In this document: positions 1 to 6,632 of the stretch, piece by piece
How the letters are laid out: every line of letters begins with the position of its first letter
Numbering within the stretch: the stretch's first letter is position 1
NCBI GenBank assembly: GCA_900540885.1
Contig: UQHJ01000063.1
Coordinates: forward strand, 1-13,597
DNA length: 13,597 bases
Source: an uncultured Prevotella sp.
GTDB taxonomy: Bacteria; Bacteroidota; Bacteroidia; Bacteroidales; Bacteroidaceae
Direction: 5' to 3'
Made by a program: the position numbers and the translations under genes
Notes under the pieces: model-generated
The model's database searches: none
What the model was told of the DNA's origin: nothing
Seen by the model: only the letters and a program-made list of their open reading frames with translations

Positions 1-203
1 AATATTAGAAGGATAAAACTTATAACAAAAGTAGAGAAACCCTTTCTAACACGCAAACTTTTCAGAGAAAACTTTTTGGGGAGGCAGATACCCACACGAT
101 TCGTAACAGAGCCATTATCATCAATTATTCATTAATATTCTTCGTTAAATCTTTTGTTCATTCTGCATTAAGTACCTTTTTCGTTAAACGTTTCGTCAAT
201 CTC
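1..203. other. Upstream non-coding DNA with decayed ATTAA-type words
   Basis: No credible gene is seen. From about 118 onward the + strand is rich in words such as CATTAAT, CGTTAAA, CATTAAG and CGTCAAT, spaced irregularly. They resemble a degraded version of the ATTAAT arrays that flank fkp further along (6633-6923 and 9886-10162). No GCGCGAAGCGCG caps and no long palindrome are visible, so a relationship is only a suggestion. Bases 1-117 show nothing I can name. Confidence 0.3.
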
Positions 204-234
204 TTGTTTGCTTCGGTTAATTTACGCAACTTTG
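204..234 (+). promoter_or_regulatory. Probable nhaD promoter (Bacteroidetes type)
   Basis: CAACTTTG at 227-234 differs from the Bacteroidetes -7 consensus TAnnTTTG at one position. It lies 20 bases after a TTG at 204-206, which fits the -33 element. Transcription would start around 240, leaving a leader of roughly 25-30 bases before the ATG at 268. The assignment rests on motif and spacing only. Confidence 0.5.
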
Positions 235-267
235 CAGCAAACTCAATCTTAAATAATTAACAACTGA

Positions 268-1614
268 ATGACAACACTTACGATTCTGATTGTAGCGGTG
301 TTCGTATTTGGCTATTTTATGATAGCCATTGAGAGCCTAACGAAAATTGACAAGGCAGCGATAGCACTGCTTATGTTTGTGGGTTGTTGGACACTATTTA
401 TGTTCGACCCCGCACAGTACATCACTTCAGCTATTGGCGACAAGATACCACAGGCAGTGAATGAGGTGATAGAACATCACTTAGGTTCGACGGCAACGAC
501 CCTCTTCTTCCTTATGGGAGCGATGACGATAGTAGAATTGGTCGACCAAAATGGAGGTTTCAACTTTGTACGCGACATGATGCGTACGAAGAGCAAACGC
601 GGTCTACTGTGGCGCATCGCGTTTATGACATTTATCCTCTCCGCCATTCTCGACAATCTGACGACGAGTATCGTGATGATTATGATCCTACGTAAGTTGG
701 TGTCAGATCACAAAGACCGTATTATATATGCTTCATTGGTAATCATTGCAGCCAATTCTGGAGGAGCCTTCTCACCCATTGGAGACGTGACGACGATTAT
801 GCTATGGAACAAAGGACTTATCACAGCTCCTGGCGTGATAAAAGAGATACTCATTCCTTCTATCGTTTCGATGGTTATCCCCGCCTTTATCCTACAATAT
901 TCGCTCAAGGGCGAGCTAAAGTTTAATAAGACGACGAGTCAAAACGTACTGCCCGACGACTTAACGGCACGCCAACGTAAGGTAGTATTCTTCCTCGGTG
1001 TAGGCGGCTTGATCTTTGTACCAATCTTTAAGAGTATCACCCATTTACCACCATTCGTAGGCATTCTGCTCGTACTCGGTGTACTTTGGACGACAACAGA
1101 AATATTCTATCGCCACCTCGGCCACACCGAAGAGAAAGGAGCTATGCAGAAGCGCGTGACGAATATGCTTTCGCGCATCGATATGGGCACAATCCTCTTC
1201 TTCTTAGGCATCTTGATGGCAGTGGCCTGCCTTGAGACGATTGGCGTATTAACGCAATTAGGCACGGGCTTGAACACCATGTTCGACGGCAACCACTTCT
1301 TAGTGACTGGTATCATCGGCGTTCTATCAAGCATTGTTGACAATGTGCCTTTGGTAGCAGGCTGCATGGGCATGTACCCCGTAGCAGAAATGGGCGACTT
1401 TGCGCAAGACGGCATCTTCTGGCAGTTGTTGGCTTACTGTGCAGGTGTAGGCGGTTCGATGTTGATCATCGGTTCGGCAGCTGGCGTAGTCGTAATGGGC
1501 TTAGAGAAGATTTCCTTTGGTTGGTATATGAAGCACATCACGTGGATAGCCTTTGTTGGTTACATGGCCGGCATCATCTGCTACTACGTGCAGCGCGTGG
1601 TGATAGGGATGTAA
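268..1614 (+). CDS. nhaD: NhaD-type Na+/H+ antiporter
   Basis: This is a 448-residue polytopic inner-membrane protein of the NhaD/ArsB ion-transporter superfamily, which exchanges cytoplasmic Na+ (or Li+) for H+ and supports sodium and pH homeostasis. Hydrophobic segments run through almost the whole chain, beginning with a helix at about residues 5-23. Two internal repeat-like motifs are visible. The first half has an Asp-Asn pair at D129-N130 (SAILDNLTTS) followed by NSGGAFSPIGD at 163-173. The second half has the matching pair at D358-N359 (SSIVDNVPLVAG). Paired Asp/Asn re-entrant motifs of this kind are a hallmark of the superfamily. Length is normal for NhaD. The ATG at 268 sits a short distance after a plausible promoter, and no better upstream start is seen. 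The gene appears to be monocistronic, separated from dapB by a foldback element and a new promoter. Confidence 0.9.
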   Translation: MTTLTILIVAVFVFGYFMIAIESLTKIDKAAIALLMFVGCWTLFMFDPAQYITSAIGDKIPQAVNEVIEHHLGSTATTLFFLMGAMTIVELVDQNGGFNFVRDMMRTKSKRGLLWRIAFMTFILSAILDNLTTSIVMIMILRKLVSDHKDRIIYASLVIIAANSGGAFSPIGDVTTIMLWNKGLITAPGVIKEILIPSIVSMVIPAFILQYSLKGELKFNKTTSQNVLPDDLTARQRKVVFFLGVGGLIFVPIFKSITHLPPFVGILLVLGVLWTTTEIFYRHLGHTEEKGAMQKRVTNMLSRIDMGTILFFLGILMAVACLETIGVLTQLGTGLNTMFDGNHFLVTGIIGVLSSIVDNVPLVAGCMGMYPVAEMGDFAQDGIFWQLLAYCAGVGGSMLIIGSAAGVVVMGLEKISFGWYMKHITWIAFVGYMAGIICYYVQRVVIGM

Positions 1615-1619
1615 ACTGG

Positions 1620-1770
1620 GGCCTCTCCCCCTAACCCCCTCCCCGAGCGGGGAGGGGGGACAGGTTACCTTTACCTGCTGCGTTTCTAACTGAAAACCAG
1701 CAGAGAACTCAAGAGGAAAGAGTAACTTGTTCCCCCTCCCTGGTCGGGGAGGGGGTTAGGGGGAGAGGCC
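1620..1770. repeat. 151-bp G/C-rich foldback element
   Basis: The two ends, 1620-1644 and 1746-1770, are perfect 25-bp inverted repeats built from C-runs (start GGCCTCTCCCCCTAACCC). Each end also makes its own hairpin: CCCCCTCCCC (1635-1644), loop GAGC, GGGGAGGGGG (1649-1658), and a similar one at 1732-1755. The interior pairs too: ACAGGTTAC (1660-1668) with GTAACTTGT (1722-1730), and CTGCTGCGTTTC (1675-1686) with GAAAACCAGCAG (1692-1703), with few mismatches. The whole element can therefore fold into one long stem centred near 1694. It begins six bases after the nhaD stop and could end that transcript, although no T-run follows. It looks like a MITE- or REP-like intergenic repeat; no transposase is present. 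Confidence 0.8.
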
Positions 1771-1814
1771 GTAATTTTATTCGTTCTAACCCTACCTAAT
1801 TTATTACAAATCAT

Positions 1815-1822
1815 TACTTTTG
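1815..1822 (+). promoter_or_regulatory. dapB promoter, -7 element
   Basis: TACTTTTG is a perfect match to the Bacteroidetes -7 consensus TAnnTTTG and is followed by CAC, as is common. No clear TTG is seen at -33. Transcription would begin near 1829, giving a leader of about 28 bases to the dapB ATG. The leader contains the small palindrome ATAACGTTAT (1829-1838). This promoter probably drives dapB through tatD. Confidence 0.65.
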
Positions 1823-1857
1823 CACGTAATAACGTTATACGTATAAAACTCACAACA

Positions 1858-2613
1858 ATGAAAATAGCACTGATTGGCTACGGTAAAATGGGCCACATGA
1901 TAGAAGATATTGCTCGCCAACGCGGCCACGAGATCGTTTGCATCATCGACATAAACAATATGGACGACTTCGAGAGCGAAGCCTTTCGTAGCGCTGACGT
2001 GGCCATAGAGTTTACCAATCCTACAGCAGCCTACGGCAATTACCTGCGCGCTTGGAAGCAAGGCGTAAAGGTAGTAAGCGGCAGTACAGGTTGGCTGAAG
2101 GAACACGAAGCCGATGTGCGCCGTGCTTGTACGGAAGAAGGTCACACCCTCTTTTGGGCATCAAACTTCTCACTCGGTGTAGCCATCTTCTCAGCAGTCA
2201 ATAAGTACTTAGCACGTATCATGAATGCTTACCCCACTTATGACGTGAGCGAGGTAGAGACCCACCACATTCATAAGCTCGATGCACCCAGCGGAACGGC
2301 TATCACCTTGGCCGAACAAGTATGTGCCGAGTTAGATCGTAAGGACGATTGGGTGAAGGGAGAAGTGATCAACGCTGACGGCACAACTACGGGTTCGAAG
2401 GAACAACCCAAGAACCTCCTTCGCATTGATGCCATTCGCGAGGGCGAAGTGCCAGGCATTCATACCTTGACCTACGACTCACCAGCCGACATGATACAGA
2501 TTACCCACTCCGCCCACAACCGCAGCGGATTTGCCTTAGGTGCCGTGTTAGCAGCAGAGTTTACTGCCACTCACGAGGGACTGCTCTCTACTGACGACCT
2601 TTTCCAATTCTAA
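1858..2613 (+). CDS. dapB: 4-hydroxy-tetrahydrodipicolinate reductase
   Basis: This 251-residue cytoplasmic enzyme reduces 4-hydroxy-tetrahydrodipicolinate to tetrahydrodipicolinate with NAD(P)H, on the way to meso-diaminopimelate for peptidoglycan and to lysine. The N-terminal Rossmann fold shows G7-x-G9-x-x-G12 (LIGYGKMGHM), with an acidic residue (D31) after the second strand, where the cofactor ribose binds. The substrate/catalytic motif ETHHIHKLDAPSGTA spans 134-148. By comparison with E. coli DapB, H136 and K140 are the catalytic acid and base-side residues. IREGEVPGIHTLTYDS near 195-210 is the conserved C-terminal block. The chain is slightly shorter than E. coli DapB (273), as is usual in Bacteroidetes. 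The ATG is 36 bases after a perfect -7 box. It is likely the first gene of the unit leading into lepB, 173 bases downstream. Confidence 0.95.
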   Translation: MKIALIGYGKMGHMIEDIARQRGHEIVCIIDINNMDDFESEAFRSADVAIEFTNPTAAYGNYLRAWKQGVKVVSGSTGWLKEHEADVRRACTEEGHTLFWASNFSLGVAIFSAVNKYLARIMNAYPTYDVSEVETHHIHKLDAPSGTAITLAEQVCAELDRKDDWVKGEVINADGTTTGSKEQPKNLLRIDAIREGEVPGIHTLTYDSPADMIQITHSAHNRSGFALGAVLAAEFTATHEGLLSTDDLFQF

Positions 2614-2638
2614 AACTGATACGACGTGTAAATGGGTA

Positions 2639-2655
2639 AAAGGCTTAATGCCTTT
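2639..2655 (+). terminator. Small hairpin after dapB
   Basis: AAAGGC (2639-2644), loop TTAAT, GCCTTT (2650-2655) forms a 6-bp stem about 25 bases after the dapB stop. There is no T-run after it, so it may be a weak or partial terminator, or an mRNA-end structure. Confidence 0.3.
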
Positions 2656-2693
2656 ATAACCTAAACGCAGCCACAGTAAAGGCGAACATGCTC

Positions 2694-2772
2694 CATTTGC
2701 ACATTCTCCCATTTGCACATTCTCTCATTAACCCCGCATTTGCACATTTGCACATTCTCACATTTGCACATT
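2694..2772. repeat. Direct-repeat array of CATTTGCACATT words before lepB
   Basis: CATTTGCACATT recurs five times, counting the overlapping pair, and is interleaved with CTCC, CTCT, AACCCCG and CTCA. All copies have the same orientation, and the last copy ends 14 bases before the lepB ATG. The words belong to the same family as the array at 4275-4506. Each contains TTTGCAC, which resembles the -7/start region of Bacteroidetes promoters. Unlike most other arrays here, this one starts about 80 bases after the preceding stop codon and has no inverted partner of its own. Confidence 0.8.
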
Positions 2773-2786
2773 AACTAACCATTTTC

Positions 2787-4274
2787 ATGACCGAAAATAA
2801 GCAACAAAATAAACAAGATAAAAAGCCCGCTTGGATAAGTTTTGGCATCACAACGGTGCTCTACCTTGCCTTCTTATATTGGGTAGGGTCGTGGTGGGGA
2901 CTCTTGGTGATGCCCCTCATCTACGACCTTTACATCTCACGTAAGATCAACTGGAGCTGGTGGCGCGAACCCGAAGTAGGCCCCGCCACACGCTTCGTGA
3001 TGAGTTGGGTTGACGCCATTGTATTTGCATTGGTGGCTATCTATTTCTTAAATCAGTTCTTCTTCCAAAACTTTGTTATCCCTTCGTCATCACTCGAGAA
3101 GACGTTGCTCACGGGTGACTACCTCTTGGTATCAAAGCTATCGTATGGCCCTCGCATACCGCAAACACCCCTTACGATGCCGCTTACGCAGCACACGTTG
3201 CCGATCCTCAACTGTCGCAGCTACCTTGAATGGCCACAGTGGGAATATCGTCGCGTGAAGGGGTTGGGCGATGTACAGTTGAACGACATCGTAGTCTTCA
3301 ACTATCCCGCAGGCGACACCGTAGCCCTCAATCAGCAAAATCAAGACTACTACCGCATGGCTTATCAGTTGGGCGACCAAATGTTGGGCGGGCAGCCAGC
3401 TACGCCCGATGCAGAACCCACGTTGGCTTCTGCCTCGCTGCGTCCTAACATGAGCTACGACGAGCAGCAAAACTTCTTTCGCAAACTTTATGCGGCAGGA
3501 ACGAGCTATATGCGCAGCCAGTCCGAACAATTTGGCGAAGTCGTTTCGCGTCCTACCGATCGTCGCGAGAACTACGTAAAGCGTTGTGTGGGACTGCCTG
3601 GACAGACGCTGCAAATTCGCAACAATGTGGTCTACTTGAATGGTAAACCCAATCGCGAACCCGAGAATGTGCAGTACGCCTACGAGGTAACGTTTAAGCA
3701 AGACTTGCCTGAGGACTTAAAACTCGAACTCGGCATAACCGACGAGGACCTCTACACTTCTCGCAACGGTCAGACCGTGTGGATGCCACTCACGCGTGTC
3801 GCTAAGCAAGCGCTGCAACGTCGCCCCGACATCGTAAGCAGCATTCGTCCTGCACAGCCCGCTGCCGATTGGCTCTATCCGCAGAATATGGTGAAGTCGT
3901 GGACGACGGCCAACTATGGTCCCGTATGGATACCGAAGAAGGGAGCTACCTTGCAACTCACCTTGGCTAACCTGCCCATTTACGAACGTCCTATTCGCGT
4001 ATATGAAGGAAATGACCTACAAGTGCGCGGTGGTAAGATATATATTAATGGTAAGCAGACGGATAAGTACACCTTCCGCTTGAACTATTATTGGATGATG
4101 GGCGACAATCGCGACAACTCTGCCGACTCTCGCTTCTGGGGCTTTGTGCCTGAGGACCACATCGTGGGTAAGCCGCTCTTCGTTTGGCTCTCACTCGATG
4201 GCGACTACGGCTGGTTCAGCGGTCACCACGTGCGCTGGAACCGTTTCTTTAAGCGCGTGTGGGATATAAAATAA
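2787..4274 (+). CDS. lepB: Signal peptidase I, long Bacteroidetes form
   Basis: This 495-residue inner-membrane serine protease of family S26 removes signal peptides from exported preproteins on the periplasmic side. Hydrophobic stretches at about 17-48 and 73-94 anchor it. The catalytic Ser is S102 in VIPSSSLEKTLLTGDYLLVSK; the residue after it is Leu where E. coli has Met. The general-base Lys is K265 in ENYVKRCVGLPGQ (box D), and box E is GDNRDNSADSRFWG from G439. All essential boxes are therefore present. The chain is much longer than E. coli LepB (324) because about 110 extra residues, partly Gln/Ala-rich, lie between the Ser and Lys boxes. The ATG at 2787 gives a normal cytoplasmic N-terminus rich in Lys and Gln. 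The gene is followed directly by a repeat array and then a degenerate paralogue. Confidence 0.93.
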   Translation: MTENKQQNKQDKKPAWISFGITTVLYLAFLYWVGSWWGLLVMPLIYDLYISRKINWSWWREPEVGPATRFVMSWVDAIVFALVAIYFLNQFFFQNFVIPSSSLEKTLLTGDYLLVSKLSYGPRIPQTPLTMPLTQHTLPILNCRSYLEWPQWEYRRVKGLGDVQLNDIVVFNYPAGDTVALNQQNQDYYRMAYQLGDQMLGGQPATPDAEPTLASASLRPNMSYDEQQNFFRKLYAAGTSYMRSQSEQFGEVVSRPTDRRENYVKRCVGLPGQTLQIRNNVVYLNGKPNREPENVQYAYEVTFKQDLPEDLKLELGITDEDLYTSRNGQTVWMPLTRVAKQALQRRPDIVSSIRPAQPAADWLYPQNMVKSWTTANYGPVWIPKKGATLQLTLANLPIYERPIRVYEGNDLQVRGGKIYINGKQTDKYTFRLNYYWMMGDNRDNSADSRFWGFVPEDHIVGKPLFVWLSLDGDYGWFSGHHVRWNRFFKRVWDIK

Positions 4275-4506
4275 ATGTGCAAATGCTTGGTTAATGCTTG
4301 GTTAATGTGCAAATGTGAGAATGTGCAAATGTGCAAATTGTCGCCTTTGCTTGCTGAATCTATAAGTGCATTATATTATTCTCGCATTCTCACATTCTCA
4401 CATTTGCACATTTGCACATTTGCACATTTCCCACACATTTCCCAAGCATTAGCACATTCTCACATTAGCACATTAGCACATTCTCTCATTTGCACATTTG
4501 CACATT
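4275..4506. repeat. Foldback array of 8-bp AATGTGNN words between lepB and its paralogue
   Basis: The array starts on the base after the lepB stop. On the + strand 4274-4338 reads as modules AATGTGCA, AATGTGAG and AATGCTTGGTT in varied order. After a spacer of about 42 bases, 4381-4506 carries the same modules in reverse complement (CATTTGCA, CATTCTCA, CATTAGCA, CAAGCATT). The left and right halves can pair imperfectly into a large hairpin. The modules are mostly exactly 8 bp. The open frame across this stretch (4275-4508) is a by-product of the repeats and is not called as a gene. The array ends six bases before the next start codon. Confidence 0.85.
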
Positions 4507-4512
4507 AACCAG

Positions 4513-5154
4513 ATGCTTTTCAAACGCAATACAACAAACAATGCTATCGTGCCTTCACGTGCAAGGCAAGTGTGGCGGTGGGTGAGACCCTATGTGGTGC
4601 TCATCTGCCTGATTGTCTGCCTGCGTTTGTTCATCATCTCACCCATTGTGTTGCCAGGCAATCGACACGCGTTAGTGAGTTTAACCTACTATGGACTCCG
4701 TGTGCCAGGCGAACAAATGTGGGGCTACCACCGTTGGGGCTATCGCGTCCCAGCGAAGCATGACGAAGTCGTATTTACGTGTTCCGATGCGCGTGACCGC
4801 GAGTTCACACTTACGGGCCGTTGCCAAGCGGGGCCAGGCGAAACGATATGGATTGACCCCGTGCGCCAGATTGTTATCCCAGGACGCACATCGCCCGATG
4901 CACAACCCATTCGTATTCCAGCGCACAACAGTAGCATTCGCGTTACCCCCTACAACGCCCGAATTTTGGCCTACTTGATGCAACATTATGAACATTGCAA
5001 CAATGTGCGCGTCAATCGCTTTGGCCAACTTGAGATGGACGGCCAAACCCTGTCACGCGTCCGCCTCCTACGCGACTACTTCTGGATAGAGATGCGTCCC
5101 GACTCCTTCTTACTCATTCCCCACGACAATTTGGTGGGAAAGGTACTTTTTTAG
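4513..5154 (+). CDS. Signal-peptidase-I-like protein lacking catalytic residues
   Basis: This 213-residue protein has one N-terminal membrane anchor (about 25-46) and a periplasmic S26-like fold. It aligns by eye with the neighbouring LepB. PIVLPGNRHAL (44-54) matches VIPSSSLEKTL, but the nucleophile Ser is replaced by Asn/Arg. LTGRCQAGPGETIWI (100-114) matches box D, but the general-base Lys becomes G102. The C-terminal DYFWIEMRPDSFLLIPHDN followed by LVGKVLF matches the end of box E (YWMMGDN... HIVGKPLF), but GDNRDNS is missing. It is therefore a probable pseudoprotease, possibly a partner or regulator of the active enzyme; that role is inference. The start is set at the ATG at 4513; an upstream TTG at 4498 would lie inside the repeat array. 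The reading frame is intact and shows no sign of decay. Confidence 0.8.
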   Translation: MLFKRNTTNNAIVPSRARQVWRWVRPYVVLICLIVCLRLFIISPIVLPGNRHALVSLTYYGLRVPGEQMWGYHRWGYRVPAKHDEVVFTCSDARDREFTLTGRCQAGPGETIWIDPVRQIVIPGRTSPDAQPIRIPAHNSSIRVTPYNARILAYLMQHYEHCNNVRVNRFGQLEMDGQTLSRVRLLRDYFWIEMRPDSFLLIPHDNLVGKVLF

Positions 5155-5245
5155 TTGACAAGTTAACGAGTTGACGAGTTAACAGGTAAGTTTCCCACCA
5201 AGAACGTACTTACCCGTTAACTCGTCAACTCGTTAACTTGTCAAC
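5154..5245. repeat. 38-bp near-perfect inverted repeat of 8-bp RGTTRACR words
   Basis: The left arm 5154-5191 and right arm 5208-5245 are reverse complements with one mismatch in 38, around a 16-base loop. The left arm is a string of 8-mers: AGTTGACA, AGTTAACG, AGTTGACG, AGTTAACA, then GGTAAGT. The arm begins on the last base of the TAG stop of the preceding gene. In RNA this would be a very stable hairpin, but no T-run follows, so a role in mRNA 3'-end stability or partial termination is as likely as classical termination. Confidence 0.88.
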
Positions 5246-5263
5246 CTCCCCCAAAAAACTCGT

Positions 5264-5317
5264 CACCAAGAACAAACTTACCCGTTAACTCGTCAATTCA
5301 TTAATTTGTCAACCTCC
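5264..5317. repeat. Second copy of the right arm, direct repeat with 68-bp offset
   Basis: The stretch from CACCAAGAAC through GTCAACCTCC at 5264-5317 repeats 5196-5249 with a few changes (for example CAATTCATTAATT in place of CAACTCGTTAACT). The offset is 68 bases. It appears to be a tandem duplication of loop plus right arm, and the newer or older copy has drifted toward A+T. It ends 25 bases before the next ATG. Confidence 0.75.
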
Positions 5318-5342
5318 ACAAAAAAATAACTTGTCTACAAAG

Positions 5343-5969
5343 ATGTTACTCCTCAGCACCGCCTATTTAGCCCCCATACAATATTATGCCCACCTTTACG
5401 CTGCCCATGAGGCAATAGAGGACAGAGGCGAACATTACGTAAAGCAAACCTATCGCAACCGATGCTACATCGCTACACCTACGGGGGCACAACCCCTTAC
5501 ACTACCCATTGTACGCGATGGTGCCGTCCACACCGCCGTGCGCGATATTCGCCTCTCCGACCACGGCAAATGGCAACACTTGCATTGGACCGCGCTCACA
5601 TCAGCTTACGAGAGCAGTCCCTACTTTGAATATTATGCCGACGACTTTCGGCCACTCTACGAACAACACTTTGACTTCCTCGTCGACTTCAACGACGCTT
5701 TGCGCCAAACGGTGCTTTCGTTGCTCAGTCTTGATAAAAACATCACACCAAGCAACGAATATGTCACCCCAACGCCCGAAATGACCGACTTGCGTTCCGT
5801 CATTTCACCAAAGCAATCCCTTGAAGCCGACACAGCCTTCCGCCCCACACCTTATTACCAAGTATTTAAAGAGCGTACAGGCTTTATACCTAATCTCAGT
5901 ATTGCAGACTTGCTCTTTAATATGGGGCCTGAAAGCCGATTGGTGTTGAAGAAGAGTTTTTTTAGTTGA
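5343..5969 (+). CDS. WbqC-like family protein
   Basis: This 208-residue soluble protein resembles the WbqC family, first named from an O-antigen cluster; the biochemical activity of the family is not established to my knowledge. Recognisable blocks are LLSTAYLAPIQYYAHL (2-17), YVKQTYRNRCYI (32-43), the HLHWTALTSAYESSPYFEYY stretch (79-98) and the C-terminal NLSIADLLFNMGPES (184-198). There is no signal peptide or membrane segment. The ATG at 5343 is preferred: a TTG at 5331 in frame would add only four residues and sits against the upstream repeat. The last residues, FFS and the TGA stop, come from TTTTTTAGTTGA, the same string that ends the preceding gene in another frame. Position in a dapB-lepB unit is, as I recall, common in Bacteroidales. 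The function here is unknown. Confidence 0.8.
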   Translation: MLLLSTAYLAPIQYYAHLYAAHEAIEDRGEHYVKQTYRNRCYIATPTGAQPLTLPIVRDGAVHTAVRDIRLSDHGKWQHLHWTALTSAYESSPYFEYYADDFRPLYEQHFDFLVDFNDALRQTVLSLLSLDKNITPSNEYVTPTPEMTDLRSVISPKQSLEADTAFRPTPYYQVFKERTGFIPNLSIADLLFNMGPESRLVLKKSFFS

Positions 5970-6069
5970 TGAGTTCTTTAGTTGACGAGTTAACAAGTAG
6001 ACAAGTTAACAGGTAAGTTTGTTTAAAGGCAACTTCCTTGTCAACTCGTCAACTAAAAAACTCGTCAAC
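5965..6069. repeat. Second RGTTRACR foldback array, between the WbqC-like and TatD-like genes
   Basis: The left part 5965-6019 (GTTGATGAG, AGTTGACGAG, TTAACAAG, TAGACAAG, TTAACAGG, TAAGTT) pairs with the right part 6031-6069 (AACTTCCTTGTCAACTCG, TCAACTAAAAAACTCGTCAA). The match is good but the right arm lacks about one 16-base module. It is the same family as 5154-5317. The left end overlaps the stop codon of the WbqC-like gene. Confidence 0.82.
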
Positions 6070-6096
6070 CCCGTCAACAAAAGAACGAAGAGAATC

Positions 6097-6630
6097 ATGG
6101 ACTTTCATACCCACAATCTCATGGCCACCGATGCCATTATTAATATGCCTAAAGAGTGGTTGCTCTGTCCAGCGTTATATACGCCACGTGCTGAGGCCAC
6201 CTATTCCGTGGGCATTCACCCTTGGTGGACAGACGACAAGGACGAGACCGAACGAATGTTGCACAATCTACCACAACTGCTCTCTCTCCCACAAGTAATA
6301 GCCTTAGGAGAGTGTGGATTAGATGCCCTACAAGGGGCATCACTTGAAGAGCAAGAACGCATCTTCATCGCACAAATAGCATTTGCCGAAAAGTTCACCA
6401 AACCCGTCACGCTCCACATCGTACGTTGTTTCGACCGCTTATTGCGCTTAAAGAAGCAATTAAATCCTACCACCCAATGGACCGTGCATGGCTTTCGAGG
6501 CAAACCCGCCTTAGCCGAACAATTACTTCGGGCAGGACTCAACCTCAGCTTTGGAACGCATTACAACTCCCAAAGTTACGAAATTACCCCTCCCAATCGC
6601 CGCTATAGCGAAACAGATGACGAACGATAA
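6097..6630 (+). CDS. TatD-like metal-dependent hydrolase, C-terminally short
   Basis: This 177-residue cytoplasmic protein belongs to the TatD family of TIM-barrel metallohydrolases; some members are DNases, but the substrate here cannot be told. Metal ligands are visible in order: H4 and H6 (DFHTHN), H41 (GIHPW), E72 (GECGLD), H107 (TLHIVR), H131 (VHGFRG) and D174 (SETDD). The chain stops three residues after the ETDD motif, whereas related proteins usually continue for a further 30-40 residues that complete the barrel. The truncation point is three bases from the start of the palindromic element at 6633, so loss of the tail on element insertion is plausible. The ATG at 6097 is chosen; in-frame codons further upstream run through repeat sequence. 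It is the last gene of the dapB unit, followed by a terminator. Confidence 0.8.
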   Translation: MDFHTHNLMATDAIINMPKEWLLCPALYTPRAEATYSVGIHPWWTDDKDETERMLHNLPQLLSLPQVIALGECGLDALQGASLEEQERIFIAQIAFAEKFTKPVTLHIVRCFDRLLRLKKQLNPTTQWTVHGFRGKPALAEQLLRAGLNLSFGTHYNSQSYEITPPNRRYSETDDER

Positions 6631-6632
6631 AC

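Noticed and set aside
3138..3701. 187-codon open frame on the minus strand inside lepB
   Set aside because: It overlaps the region coding for well-recognised LepB motifs, shows no known motif of its own and has no promoter. Shadow of the coding strand.
4275..4508. Open frame of 77 codons directly after lepB
   Set aside because: Its translation is a by-product of the AATGTGNN / CATTTGCA words (repeating Cys-Lys-, His- and Thr-rich strings), and it overlaps the next gene. No protein-like composition is seen.
4498..4512. TTG start for the signal-peptidase paralogue, and a similar TTG start at 5331 for the WbqC-like gene
   Set aside because: Both lie in or against repeat arrays and add only a few residues; ATG codons follow at 4513 and 5343.
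5154..5245. Classical rho-independent terminator
   Set aside because: The stem is very strong but no U-run follows, and the downstream WbqC-like gene has no obvious promoter of its own, so read-through is likely needed.
6019..6096. N-terminal extension of the TatD-like gene from 6019
   Set aside because: The extra 26 residues come from the RGTTRACR repeat; the family N-terminus with the HTH metal motif starts at 6097.
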